64,000 nucleotides of DNA from Paenibacillus beijingensis (lineage in GTDB: Bacteria > Bacillota > Bacilli > Paenibacillales > Paenibacillaceae): assembly GCF_000961095.1 (NCBI RefSeq), contig NZ_CP011058.1:2137001-2201000 (forward strand), given 5' to 3'. The notes beneath the pieces are model-generated. The model saw only the letters and a list, made by a program, of their open reading frames with translations. It was not told the DNA's origin and did not search any database. The translations under genes and the position numbers were made by a program. Positions 50,965 to 60,141 of this stretch are shown in pieces. Numbering within the stretch: position 1 is the first letter of the stretch; each line of letters opens with the position of its first letter.

Positions 50965-51186
50965 ACTGCGATTCTCCCTCCATAAAAAAGTAACGTTCCT
51001 ATCAAATAACCCCCACGATTCTCCGTGAATGTTTGGACTTGTTTCTATCTATATCGGAACAATACGACGATTTTTCGAGCTATCCATTATTGTAACCATT
51101 ATTTGTTTGCAATCGCAAACCGCTCTTGATATGGTCATCTTATAACAAGCCGTTTGTTTGCCAGAACAAAAGCGCGGGAGGGTTCC

Positions 51187-52398
51187 ATGAATCGGTCTTT
51201 TCAAACAAGCCCCGGTTTCCACGGCGATACGAATGCGGTGAAACAGCTGCTGCACCACTACGCTTCAGAGGAAACAGCAGCTTTGTTGACTGAAGAGATG
51301 CTGCTTGGCATCGGCGGGGGCATCGGCTACGGTTACTTCACTTTTTTCTATGAAAAAGAAGACTTCATCAACTTCCACCTCGGTACGCGGGCGTCCTGGG
51401 AGAGCAGCGGGCAATTCATGACGGACATCCTCGGATCGCTCGGCTGCACCGTCAGCGCCAAACAGACGAAGAACAAGCGGACGGCTTTCGACCAATTAGC
51501 CGATCACACGGAACGAGGCATTCCGGCCATCATTGCCATCCACCAAGGAATATTCGATAGCGGCGGCATCGAACAGAAGAGATATCCGTTCTATTGCGTT
51601 GCCTACAGCATCAATCAAGAGAACGGAACGGCCAAGCTGGCTTACCGTTACAAGGACCCGGTTGAAGTGACAGTGGAGCAGCTGATCGAAGGCCGAAGCA
51701 ATCTGGCCACGGCCAAGCTCGTCAATCATGCGCTGTGGCTAACCGAGGAGAAGCCGCTCGCCGTAACTCCGGAATCCCTTGTGGCTGCCGCTCGGCAAGG
51801 AATCCGGCGATGCCTGTCGCATGCGCACAATCCGCGGATGTCCAATTTTGGCGTCACCGCACTTGAGAAATGGGAAAGCCGCCTCTCGTCGAAAGGCAAA
51901 GACAGCTGGATTCAGTTGTTCGCGAAGCCGAAGCACTGGATCGGCGCTCTTTACTCTACCTTCACTCATATTACCGTAAACACCGACGGCAGCGCATTCC
52001 GGGGAACCTACGCCCGTTTCCTTGAGATGACGGGGAACCAGATCGATGAGCCGTTGCTGCTGGAAAGCGGCAGGCTGTTCCAAGAAAGCGCAGCGTTATG
52101 GAAGCAGCTGTCCGAGACCGCTTTGCCGGATGAGAATTTTGCCGACTTGAAAGCTCTTGTGCTGGAACGCGAGCGGCGCATCCTCGAAGGAACGTTAAGT
52201 CACACCGGGCTTCCGCCTTACTGGGATCAAATCCGGGCGTTAAAAGCGGGTCTAATCGAAAACACGGAATGGCCCTTTGAACGGTTGACGGAACATTACT
52301 CGGAGATGAGAGCGATTGTGCTGGCTATCTTGAAGAAAGAACGGGAAGCTTTGGAACTGCTGGAGAGGTCGCTTCACTCTTCCAGATGGGAAGCCTGA
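51187..52398 (+). CDS. BtrH N-terminal domain protein (DUF4872 type)
   Basis: The 403-residue protein starts with the BtrH_N fold: FHGDTNAVKQLLHHY, then TEEMLLGIGGGIGYGYFTFF, the family's SExMxFGLGxGLxF element. A mid-section with INQENGTAKLAYRYKDPVEV and a C-terminal DUF4872 helical region follow. BtrH moves an acyl group from carrier protein to an aminoglycoside in butirosin synthesis. In members I recall, the first motif has HC; here the residue after His is Gly (H12-G13), so acyl transfer through Cys is doubtful. The ATG at 51187 follows GGGAGGG. There are no carrier-protein or amine-biosynthesis genes around it. Function unassigned. Confidence 0.75.
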   Translation: MNRSFQTSPGFHGDTNAVKQLLHHYASEETAALLTEEMLLGIGGGIGYGYFTFFYEKEDFINFHLGTRASWESSGQFMTDILGSLGCTVSAKQTKNKRTAFDQLADHTERGIPAIIAIHQGIFDSGGIEQKRYPFYCVAYSINQENGTAKLAYRYKDPVEVTVEQLIEGRSNLATAKLVNHALWLTEEKPLAVTPESLVAAARQGIRRCLSHAHNPRMSNFGVTALEKWESRLSSKGKDSWIQLFAKPKHWIGALYSTFTHITVNTDGSAFRGTYARFLEMTGNQIDEPLLLESGRLFQESAALWKQLSETALPDENFADLKALVLERERRILEGTLSHTGLPPYWDQIRALKAGLIENTEWPFERLTEHYSEMRAIVLAILKKEREALELLERSLHSSRWEA

Positions 52399-52456
52399 AC
52401 GAATGATGCACGACCCTGTAGTTCTGTGCACTTCACCTTTAAGAGGAGAGATTCGA

Positions 52457-52882
52457 ATGGCGTACGAATTAAAAACAAAAGAAACCGACAACAGCGTCCT
52501 TGAGTTTATTGAACATGTCGACAGCGATAAAAAACGCGAAGACGCTTATCAGCTGTTGGATATTTTTGCGGAAACGACGGGTTATGAAGCGAAGATGTGG
52601 GGACCGAGCATTATCGGGTTCGGCTCTTATCACTATAAATATGCGTCGGGTCACGAAGGCGACGCGCCTCTGGTCGGCTTTTCACCGCGCAAAGCCAAAA
52701 TCAGCTTGTATTTTGCGCCTGGCGACACAAAGCGGGACCAATTATTATCGAAATTCGGAAAACATACGACCGGAAAAGCGTGCGTGTACATCATTGAATT
52801 GGCCGATATCGATGTCGATGTTTTAAAAGCGTTGATTGCCGAATCGGTCAAGTTTTTGCAAGAGACGTATCCGGATCAATAA
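52457..52882 (+). CDS. DUF1801 domain-containing protein
   Basis: The 141-residue protein has the DUF1801 (YdhG-like) pattern: YELKTKETDNSVLEFIEHVD at the N-terminus, then TGYEAKMWGPSIIGFGSYHY, GFSPRKAKISLYF and the C-terminal helix. No catalytic residues are known for the family. ATG at 52457 follows AAGAGGAGAG; an in-frame ATG 54 bases upstream has no binding site. It lies 58 bp after the BtrH-domain gene, so the two may be co-transcribed. A strong terminator follows. Confidence 0.88.
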   Translation: MAYELKTKETDNSVLEFIEHVDSDKKREDAYQLLDIFAETTGYEAKMWGPSIIGFGSYHYKYASGHEGDAPLVGFSPRKAKISLYFAPGDTKRDQLLSKFGKHTTGKACVYIIELADIDVDVLKALIAESVKFLQETYPDQ

Positions 52883-52963
52883 GCTTTTTTCCGCCGCTTT
52901 GATTTCATCAAGGAGAAAAATGTTCTGCCCCTTGTTGATCCGGCGCCATTCCCTTTATTCAAA

Positions 52964-53000
52964 CAAAACGCTCCTGACCGTTCATGTCAGGAGCGTTTTG
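52964..53000. terminator. Bidirectional terminator, 15-bp perfect stem
   Basis: CAAAACGCTCCTGAC and GTCAGGAGCGTTTTG are perfectly complementary around a seven-base loop, with A/T runs on both sides, between the convergent DUF1801 and lactate permease genes. It resembles the hairpin at 42937-42968. Confidence 0.85.
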
Positions 53001-53077
53001 TGCCGAGAGAGCCTGGGCTTCGCATATTCCCTAATCGGATTGTAATATCTATCTAATCGCAAATCCTTCGCTGCCGG

Positions 53078-54748
53078 CTATATGCCGATCCGGGACAGCA
53101 CAAAGGTCCAGACGCATACGAGAAGCAGGAAAATGAGGCTGTAGCGGATCGTCATACTGAAGAGCGCGGATTCTTGTCCGGTCTTTTTGACGGCGGCTGC
53201 AGCGATCGCAATCGACTGCGGTGATATCAGCTTGGCCATGACGCCGCCAGTTGTGTTGGCACTGAGCAGCAGCGAAGCGCTTGTGCCGATCTGGGCGCCG
53301 GTGACGGTCTGCAAATAGCCGAACAGAGCGTTGTTGTTGACGACCGAGCCGGTGATGAATACGCCGATCCAGCCAAGCACAGGACTGAACAGTGGGAAAA
53401 TGTCTCCGGTTCGGGCCAGCGCGAGCCCGATCGTCGAGCTGAGCCCCGCGAAGTTCGCCACATTGGCAAAGCCCATGACGAAGCATATCGTGACGATCGG
53501 CAGCCACAGCTCGCGCATCGTTTCACCCAGCGTGCCGAACCCTTGGCGCAGGTTGATGTTTCGGCTGAACATGCCGGTTATGAGCACCGCCACCAGAATG
53601 GCCGTCCCCGTCGCCGAGATGAAATCGAGCTTCAACATGGCGTCAAGCGGCGTTTCTGCGGCCGCGATCGGCGGCATTTTGACCACCTGCTTATGCAGCA
53701 GCGGAATTTGCAGCAGCTGGGTTGTCGCTTGCAGAGCGCCTCCTTTGGCAAACAGCGCCTTGAAGGCCGGCAGGCTCCACACCGTAATGACGGCAGTCAG
53801 AATATAAAACGGCGACCATGCGGATACGATAGCCTTGAATCCGTAGCGCGGTTCTTCCGCAGCGGCTGCTACGGCGGCAACTGCGGCATCCGCTGGGTTA
53901 TCCGCAGCCTCACCGTTCCCCCGCTCGACGAAAATTCGTTTCGGCTGCCATTTGCGCAGGAATAAAGCAAGCGATCCCATCGCGCCCAAGGCGGCCATAA
54001 TGTCCGCCAGTTCCGGCCCCAGCACCAGCATCGCGAATGTCTGCAGTGCCGTGTACACGCCGCCCACCACGAGCAGGGCGGGCAGCGTTTCGCGGATCCC
54101 GCGCAGTCCGTCCAGAATAAACACGAGCAGGAAGGGGATCAGAAAGCCGAAGGCCGGCAGCGTCCAGACAAGCGTGCGCGTAAGCTCCAGCGGCGTAATG
54201 CTGCCCATCTGGGCGCCGACGATAACCGGGATGCCGATGGCGCCGAACGCCCCCGAGGCGGCGTTGGCAATGAGGCAGAGGGCCGCCGCCTTCAGCGGCC
54301 GGAAGCCGAGCTCGATCAGCAGCGCGGCGCTGATGGCGATCGGTACGCCGAAGCCGGCTGCGCCTTCGAGGAATGCATTGAAGCAAAAGCCGATGAGCAG
54401 CAGCTGCAGCCGCGAATCCGGCGAGATGCCGGCGATGCTGGCGCGAATGACGTTGAACTTGCCGGTTTTGACCGCAATTTTATACAGCCATACCGCCATA
54501 ATGACAATATATCCGATCGGCCACAGTCCGGTGCCGATGCCGAGCACCGCAGCCATCACCGCTTTGGAGAGCGGCATGCCGAAGCCGATGACCGCCACCA
54601 GAAAGCTGATCAGCAGCGCGGACAGCGCCGCATAAACGCCTTTCATTTTGAAGACGGTTAGCGCCAGCAGGAAGAACAGGATCGGCAGCGCCGCGACAAG
54701 CGCACTGACGATATCGTTGTGAAAGGGGTCGTATTGCTGCAACCACAT
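53078..54748 (-). CDS. lctP: L-lactate permease (LctP family)
   Basis: The 556-residue membrane protein has the typical LctP N-terminus (WLQQYDPFHNDIVSALVAAL), about 12-14 helices, the motif GAAGFGVPIAISAALLIELG, and GIALPVIVGAQMG-type sequence followed by the C-terminal VVNNNALFGYLQTVTGAQIG. The family moves L- and D-lactate or glycolate with protons. ATG at 54748 after AAAGGATGACTTTCC. It follows the lactate dehydrogenase gene by 60 bp on the same strand; together they produce and export, or take up and oxidise, lactate. Confidence 0.96.
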   Translation of the reverse strand: MWLQQYDPFHNDIVSALVAALPILFFLLALTVFKMKGVYAALSALLISFLVAVIGFGMPLSKAVMAAVLGIGTGLWPIGYIVIMAVWLYKIAVKTGKFNVIRASIAGISPDSRLQLLLIGFCFNAFLEGAAGFGVPIAISAALLIELGFRPLKAAALCLIANAASGAFGAIGIPVIVGAQMGSITPLELTRTLVWTLPAFGFLIPFLLVFILDGLRGIRETLPALLVVGGVYTALQTFAMLVLGPELADIMAALGAMGSLALFLRKWQPKRIFVERGNGEAADNPADAAVAAVAAAAEEPRYGFKAIVSAWSPFYILTAVITVWSLPAFKALFAKGGALQATTQLLQIPLLHKQVVKMPPIAAAETPLDAMLKLDFISATGTAILVAVLITGMFSRNINLRQGFGTLGETMRELWLPIVTICFVMGFANVANFAGLSSTIGLALARTGDIFPLFSPVLGWIGVFITGSVVNNNALFGYLQTVTGAQIGTSASLLLSANTTGGVMAKLISPQSIAIAAAAVKKTGQESALFSMTIRYSLIFLLLVCVWTFVLSRIGI

Positions 54749-54808
54749 GGAAAGTCATCCTTTCCCATCATAGTGGGATCTTTATGTTTTGATGAAAGAA
54801 ACGGTCAT

Positions 54809-55762
54809 TCAGTTCGAAAAATGAGGGGCAAGAATGCCTTTCAGCACATCGGCGCTGTGGCGGAATTGCCCGCGCTCCTTCTCGCTCAGCTCAAGCTCCA
54901 AAATATTGCTGATCCCGCCGCGGTTCACGATCGCCGGCACGCCGATATACACATCGTCCGTTTCGTATTGGCCGTCCAGCTTGGCGCTGACCGTAAGCAG
55001 TGCATTCTCGTTGCGCAATATCGCGCGGGTGATGCGGGCGAGGCTCATGGCGATTCCGTAGTAAGTGGCCCCTTTTTTCTCAATAATTTGGTAAGCCGCA
55101 TCCCGGACATTCACAAACAGATGATCGAGGTCTTCATAGCTGTATTCTTCACGCTGCTCGACCAGCGTATGGACCGGCACACCGCCGATATGGGCGTGGC
55201 TCCAGACCGGAAGCTCGGTATCCCCATGCTCGCCGATAATGTGCGCATGCACATTACCCGGTGCGACTTTGAAATACTCCCCGAGCAAGAAGCGGAAACG
55301 GGCCGTATCGAGCGTCGTGCCGCTGCCGATTACGCGCTGCTGCGGCAATCCGCTGTATTTCCAGGTCGCATAGGTCAGAATATCGACCGGATTCGTCGCG
55401 ATCAGGAAGATGCCGTCAAAGCCGCTCTCCATCACTTGGGTGACCATGCTTTTGAAAATGGCCAAATTTTTCTCTACAAGCTGCAGACGGGTTTCGCCAG
55501 GCTTCTGGTTGGCGCCTGCACAGATGCATACGATATCCGCATCCTTGCAATCCGCATACGTGCCGTGCCACGTTTTTGTCGCATGCGGGGCAAACGCTTT
55601 GCCGTGATTGAGGTCCATCGCATCGCCCGCCGCCTTGTTCTCATTCAGATCGACAATGACAAATTCATCGGCGATGCCTTGATTGAGCATGGCAAACGCA
55701 TAGCTGCTTCCTACAAATCCGGCTCCAATCAATACAACGCGCGTCACTTTTTCTTTTCCCAT
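54809..55762 (-). CDS. ldh: L-lactate dehydrogenase
   Basis: The 317-residue NAD-dependent enzyme has the nucleotide motif VVLIGAGFVGSSYAFAML, the substrate Arg in the mobile loop (AGANQKPGETRLQLV), and catalytic His in IGEHGDTELPVWSHAHIGG. SGTTLDTARFRFLLGEYF is a hallmark of L-LDH and distinguishes it from malate dehydrogenase together with Gln in the loop. Allosteric fructose-1,6-bisphosphate residues were not assessed. ATG at 55762 after GAGGAGAGTTACC. First gene of an ldh-lctP operon. Confidence 0.97.
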   Translation of the reverse strand: MGKEKVTRVVLIGAGFVGSSYAFAMLNQGIADEFVIVDLNENKAAGDAMDLNHGKAFAPHATKTWHGTYADCKDADIVCICAGANQKPGETRLQLVEKNLAIFKSMVTQVMESGFDGIFLIATNPVDILTYATWKYSGLPQQRVIGSGTTLDTARFRFLLGEYFKVAPGNVHAHIIGEHGDTELPVWSHAHIGGVPVHTLVEQREEYSYEDLDHLFVNVRDAAYQIIEKKGATYYGIAMSLARITRAILRNENALLTVSAKLDGQYETDDVYIGVPAIVNRGGISNILELELSEKERGQFRHSADVLKGILAPHFSN

Positions 55763-55957
55763 GGTAACTCTCCTCTTTCTGTCTATATATTGGTGAACAA
55801 TAACATGTAACCGCCAAGATTAATGTCGTACATCTTCTTCACATCACCTATGCTATCAGCTCCGCACTTTCTTCGATGTGATATTTTGCACTCCGTGGAA
55901 ACTATACTAAAATGAAAGTGAACTTGCCTTGATAACGGAAATGAAAAGGAGAGCGCC

Positions 55958-56239
55958 ATGTGCCGAAACATCAAAACACTATTCAACTTCGACCCTCCGG
56001 CAACCGAAGATGAAATTCAGGCTGCCTCACTCCAATTCGTGAGGAAGCTTTCGGGCTTCAACAAGCCTTCCAAGGAGAATGAGGCGGCATTCCATCGCGC
56101 AGTCGAAGAGGTGGCCGCAGTGGCCCGCAACCTGCTGGACGAGCTGGTAACGAAAGCCGGACCCCGCAATCGCGAGGTCGAAATGGAACGTGCCCGCGCC
56201 AGATCTGCGAAGCGGTTCGGGGCTGAAGACCGTACTTGA
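55958..56239 (+). CDS. DUF2277 domain-containing protein
   Basis: This is a 93-residue small soluble protein, beginning MCRNIKTLFNFDPPATEDEI, then AASLQFVRKLSGFNKPS, FHRAVEEVAAVARNLLDEL and a basic tail: the complete DUF2277 pattern. The function is unknown; members are widely scattered as single genes. ATG at 55958 after AAAAGGAGAG. Its stop overlaps the region just before the AraC gene, so they may be co-transcribed. Confidence 0.93.
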   Translation: MCRNIKTLFNFDPPATEDEIQAASLQFVRKLSGFNKPSKENEAAFHRAVEEVAAVARNLLDELVTKAGPRNREVEMERARARSAKRFGAEDRT

Positions 56240-56259
56240 GGAGAAAGGACTGTACCGTC

Positions 56260-57066
56260 ATGAGTTTTCAACAACTCGTTTCCCTAATTCCATCATTCGA
56301 ACGAGTCGAATTCAGCCAGACCACTCAAACCATTGCCAGCCCCGCAGGCTGCCATCTGATGATTATTGTTCTGCACGGACATCTCTCGGTCTCAGGGGAC
56401 AATGAGGAGGCGGTGATGGTTTCCCAAGGTTTCGCGTGCCATCCCCGTTACAGTCCTTTCACCATCCAAGTGCCCAAAACAAAAAAAGCCGAGTACGCCG
56501 TCATCTCGTACCGTATGTTCCCGGAGAACAGTCCTTGGACCCTGCAGGGTCCGCTTCGGACCGTTAGTGAAGTGAAAATCAAGTATATGCTGGACGAGCT
56601 GTTCCAGATGTCTCAAGATCCCGGCAACCTCTCTGAAGAAGAGCAGCTGGTGCAGCAAATCCGGAAGCGGCTTATCCTTGAACGGATCTTGTTCATTTAC
56701 ATGTATGAGACCGGGTGGAAACAAGAGACCCCCTCTTCCTCCGGCAAAATAGAAGAATCTCTCTCGTACATCAATAAGCATTACATGCTGAAGCTCACGC
56801 TCCCGATGCTTGCGGAACGTGCCGGAATCAGCGTCGGGCACTATACCACGCTATTCAAAAATGTCACCGGAACGACCATGAGCCGCTATTTGCGCACTCT
56901 TCGGATCGATAAAGCGAAGCAGATTTTCCGCCAGACCCGACTGCCCGCCAAAGAAGTCGCACAGCTTGTCGGATTCGCGGACTATTTTCACTTTAGCCGA
57001 ACCTTTAAACAAGAAGTCGGTTGTGCCCCTGCTGCATTTCTTAAAACGCTGGACGAAATCGAATAA
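56260..57066 (+). CDS. AraC-family transcriptional regulator of siderophore uptake
   Basis: The 268-residue protein has an N-terminal cupin-like sensing domain of about 150 residues and the C-terminal double helix-turn-helix: LTLPMLAERAGISVGHYTTL, FKNVTGTTMSRYLRTLRIDK, then EVAQLVGFADYFHFSRTFKQ and FLKTL. The ATG at 56260 is preceded by AAAGGACTGTACCGTC; a TTG eight codons earlier is possible. It lies 95 bp upstream of a siderophore-importer operon. Such AraC proteins (like Btr of Bacillus) activate siderophore uptake when the ligand is present; here the binding domain is the cupin type and not a fused binding protein. Confidence 0.9.
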   Translation: MSFQQLVSLIPSFERVEFSQTTQTIASPAGCHLMIIVLHGHLSVSGDNEEAVMVSQGFACHPRYSPFTIQVPKTKKAEYAVISYRMFPENSPWTLQGPLRTVSEVKIKYMLDELFQMSQDPGNLSEEEQLVQQIRKRLILERILFIYMYETGWKQETPSSSGKIEESLSYINKHYMLKLTLPMLAERAGISVGHYTTLFKNVTGTTMSRYLRTLRIDKAKQIFRQTRLPAKEVAQLVGFADYFHFSRTFKQEVGCAPAAFLKTLDEIE

Positions 57067-57128
57067 TATAACATGTTCAATCTTAAAATTAGATATGTCC
57101 TAACCGTTTCGATCCGGCTAAAATTAAT

Positions 57129-57149
57129 TGAGAATAATTATTATTATCA
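57129..57149. promoter_or_regulatory. Fur box upstream of the siderophore operon
   Basis: TGAGAATAATTATTATTATCA holds overlapping matches to the 7-1-7 Fur consensus and lies 12 bp before the lipoprotein gene, overlapping its leader. Iron repression of the operon is therefore likely. Confidence 0.75.
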
Positions 57150-57161
57150 GGAGGAGTCATC

Positions 57162-58136
57162 ATGCATCATCGTTTTAGCCGCATCCTCACCCTTGCTCTG
57201 TTACTTGTTATCGTCATAAGCGTCCTGGCCGCTTGCGGTCAATCGGCCGGCAACACCGCCCAGGGAGGTCAGGCCGGTACAAGCAGCCCGTCCGCCTCGG
57301 CGCCAAGTGGCGGGGAAATTACAGTCGAAGATGCGCAGGGTACCGTTACGCTGCCTAAGAAACCGGGACGGGTCGTCACGATGGACTTCAGCTTCACGGA
57401 TATGCTTGTGACGCTTGGCGTTCAACCGGTCGGCATTGCCGACGACAGCGACCCGGACTTGTTTATGGATCGTGTCAAGGACCAGCTCCAAGACTATACG
57501 TCCGTCGGCTCCCGCTATGAGCCCAGCATCGAACTGATCAGCTCGCTCGCGCCGGATCTCATTATCGTCGACATCAACAAACACAAGAACGCCTTGGAAC
57601 AGCTGAAAGCCATCGCCCCCATTCTTGTATTGAATGATTTCCAGGCCGATTACGGGCAGATGCTGAAAAATTATATGATCGTCGCCAAAGCCGTCGGCAA
57701 GGAAGAGGAAGGGAAGAAACGTCTGCAAGAGCATGAAGCGAAGATGGAAGAAGCCAAGCAGAAAATCAAGAACGCCGGCATGACCATTCTTCCGGCAGTG
57801 GTCAATCCTACCGGATTTTTCGGCCATTCCGATCACTCGTATACCGGCTCGATGTTGAAGATGCTGGGATTCACCGACCCGCTGCAAAGCGATAAGGCTT
57901 ACCCGCAGCTGACGTTAGAGCAGCTGGTGGAAACGAATCCGCAGGCGCTGTTCCTCATGCCGACGGATAAAGTTACGATCGTGAATCAGTGGGAAACGAA
58001 TCCATTGTGGACGAAGATCGATGCGGTGTCCGGGAATAAAGTGTTTACGGTCGAGCGCCGAAACTGGTCGCTGTCCCGCGGCATGCTAGGCTCGGAGAAA
58101 ATTGCCGAGGATATCGTAAGTATGCTGGGAGAATAG
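57162..58136 (+). CDS. Siderophore/iron ABC transporter binding lipoprotein (FecB/FhuD-like)
   Basis: The 324-residue protein has a signal peptide ending in VLAAC (lipobox), a Ser/Gly/Ala linker, then the class III substrate-binding fold: VTLPKKPGRVVTMDFSFTDM, GSRYEPSIELISSLAPDLII, a single long backbone helix, and SLSRGMLGSEKIAEDI. These bind Fe(III)-siderophore complexes on the outside. ATG after AGGAGGAGTCATC. First gene of the operon with two FecCD permeases. Confidence 0.95.
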   Translation: MHHRFSRILTLALLLVIVISVLAACGQSAGNTAQGGQAGTSSPSASAPSGGEITVEDAQGTVTLPKKPGRVVTMDFSFTDMLVTLGVQPVGIADDSDPDLFMDRVKDQLQDYTSVGSRYEPSIELISSLAPDLIIVDINKHKNALEQLKAIAPILVLNDFQADYGQMLKNYMIVAKAVGKEEEGKKRLQEHEAKMEEAKQKIKNAGMTILPAVVNPTGFFGHSDHSYTGSMLKMLGFTDPLQSDKAYPQLTLEQLVETNPQALFLMPTDKVTIVNQWETNPLWTKIDAVSGNKVFTVERRNWSLSRGMLGSEKIAEDIVSMLGE

Positions 58137-58141
58137 CCGAA

Positions 58142-59167
58142 ATGGATAATTCGATTCGACAGGAGAAGCAGAGCCGCTCATGGCATCTGCTCTTCCTTTT
58201 TTGCATTGGCTTGCTCGTATTAGCCGCCGGTATGCTCTTTAGCTTGAAATGGGGCCCGGCTGAGCTGTCATGGGGAACGTTGTTCGAAGCGCTAACTTAT
58301 CAAGGCCGCGATAAGCTGCATCTGTACATCCAGACGTTGCGGCTGCCCCGTACTTTAACGGCCTGTATCGTCGGCATTCAGCTGGCGCTGGCCGGCCTGC
58401 TGACCCAGCTAACGACCAAAAACCCGCTTGCATCCCCTCACATATTCGGCATTAATGCGGGGGCTTCCTTGGCCGTTGTGCTCGGATTGGTTCTATCCTC
58501 GGGGCTAGGACTATTCCCGTCGATGCTGCTTGCTTTCGCCGGGGCTGCGGCAGGTGCCGTGCTCGTCTGGTCTCTAACCGGCGGCGGCCACAAACAATAT
58601 GTCCGCCTGGCGCTTGCGGGCATTACCGTTCACTTCCTGTTGTCTTCGTTGACGGAAGGCGCGATGATCCTGAATCAGTACTCCACCGAGAGCATGATTT
58701 TCTGGCTGGTCGGTTCCGTAAATCGGGCGGGATGGCAAGAGGTGGGCATGCTCCTGCCGTTCTTCACCGGCGGCCTGCTGTTGCTGATCTCGATGATCCC
58801 TTCGTTCCGCTTGCTGCCGCTTGACGATGAGCTTGCGGCCGGATTGGGCCAGCGGGTAAACATTGTCCGCGCTGCCGGGATGCTGCTCGTCATTATATTT
58901 GCCGGTTCGGCCGTTGCCGTATGCGGCCCGATCGGCTTCATCTGCCTTATCGTCCCTCATATCGCGCGAGCGCTGGCCGGTTCTGCCAATCTGGCCGTTC
59001 TCGTTCCATTGACAGGCCTGCTCGGCGGGATGCTGCTTGTGTATGCCGACTTGTTCAGCCGCGTCATCGCGTTTCCGTTCGAATCGCCTGTTGGAATTGT
59101 AACATCGGCGATCGGCGCGCCATTCTTTATTTATTTGTCCCGTCGGCAAGGAGGTGGCGCGAAATGA
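58142..59167 (+). CDS. Iron-siderophore ABC permease (FecCD family)
   Basis: The 341-residue protein has about nine to ten helices. Conserved elements are LRLPRTLTACIVGIQLALAG, NPLASPHIFGINAGASLAVV, and the C-terminal GPIGFICLIVPHIAR, typical of FecC/FhuB/BtuC permeases. It pairs with the next gene. It starts five bases after the lipoprotein stop, and its own stop overlaps the next start by four bases. No ATPase gene follows, so an unlinked FhuC/YusV-type ATPase is probably shared. Confidence 0.95.
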   Translation: MDNSIRQEKQSRSWHLLFLFCIGLLVLAAGMLFSLKWGPAELSWGTLFEALTYQGRDKLHLYIQTLRLPRTLTACIVGIQLALAGLLTQLTTKNPLASPHIFGINAGASLAVVLGLVLSSGLGLFPSMLLAFAGAAAGAVLVWSLTGGGHKQYVRLALAGITVHFLLSSLTEGAMILNQYSTESMIFWLVGSVNRAGWQEVGMLLPFFTGGLLLLISMIPSFRLLPLDDELAAGLGQRVNIVRAAGMLLVIIFAGSAVAVCGPIGFICLIVPHIARALAGSANLAVLVPLTGLLGGMLLVYADLFSRVIAFPFESPVGIVTSAIGAPFFIYLSRRQGGGAK

Positions 59168-60141
59168 GAAAGACGATCACGCTCGTCATCGCTTCGCTGG
59201 TGATGCTCGCTCTAATCGTTGTCTCGCTCAGCGTCGGAGCGGTATCCATTCCGCTTCGCGAAGCAGGCGCCGGCTTGCTGGATGACTCCAGCCGCTTCTA
59301 TTTCATCGTTCACGAGATTCGTCTGCCCAGAGTGATCGTCGGCGTTCTCTCCGGCTGCGGATTAGCTGTCGCCGGGAGCATCCTGCAAAGCCTGGTCCGC
59401 AATCCGCTGGCCAGTCCCGATGTCATCGGCATTACGCAGGGAGCCGGATTCGCCGCCGCAGCCGTCATCTTCCTGTTCCCGGCATCGCCCGTTTATCTGC
59501 TTCCGCTTGCCGCATTTGCCGGCGCCGTTGCCGCCTTCCTGATCTTGCTCGCTTTAAGCCGCAGACTGACGCTGGCTCCGTCCTCGCTGGCTTTGTCCGG
59601 CGTTGCTGTCGGCGCCGCATTTCAAGCGGGAACGCAATACTTGATCGTGACGAATCCGACCAATATCAACATGGCGCTGCTGTGGATGTCCGGCAGCTTA
59701 TGGAGCCGCGGTTGGAGTCAGGTGAGCTACCTCCTGCCCGCTGTGGCGGTGCTGCTTTTCCTTGCTTGGGGAAGCTCCGCAAAGCTGAATGTGCTCCGGC
59801 TCGGCCGCGAGACAAGCATATCCCTCGGCTTGCATATGGTGCGCGAGCGCTTCGGGCTGTTTCTACTCGCGGTCGCCTTAGCCGGCGTCTCCGTATCAGC
59901 GGTCGGGTCGATCGGGTTCATCGGCCTCCTTGCTCCGCACATTGCCCGGAGACTCATCGGTAACGGCAACCGCTGGCTTCTGCCGCTGGCTGCGATCATC
60001 GGAGCAAATATTATGCTGCTGGGCGATTGTCTCGGGCGGATGATCGTCATTCCGCGGGAGGTGCCCGCCGGCATCATGACGGCCCTAATCGGGGCCCCTT
60101 ATTTCCTCTATTTGCTGCGCAGGGAGCGCAAGCGGGGATAG
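59164..60141 (+). CDS. Iron-siderophore ABC permease (FecCD family)
   Basis: The 325-residue second permease carries IRLPRVIVGVLSGCGLAVAG, NPLASPDVIGITQGAGFAAA and GSIGFIGLLAPHIARRLIGN. ATG at 59164 after AAGGAGGTGGCGCGAA, overlapping the upstream stop (ATGA). The two permeases form a heterodimer. The reading frame extends upstream without this start, but that part is shadow of the first permease. It is the last gene of the unit. Confidence 0.95.
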   Translation: MRKTITLVIASLVMLALIVVSLSVGAVSIPLREAGAGLLDDSSRFYFIVHEIRLPRVIVGVLSGCGLAVAGSILQSLVRNPLASPDVIGITQGAGFAAAAVIFLFPASPVYLLPLAAFAGAVAAFLILLALSRRLTLAPSSLALSGVAVGAAFQAGTQYLIVTNPTNINMALLWMSGSLWSRGWSQVSYLLPAVAVLLFLAWGSSAKLNVLRLGRETSISLGLHMVRERFGLFLLAVALAGVSVSAVGSIGFIGLLAPHIARRLIGNGNRWLLPLAAIIGANIMLLGDCLGRMIVIPREVPAGIMTALIGAPYFLYLLRRERKRG

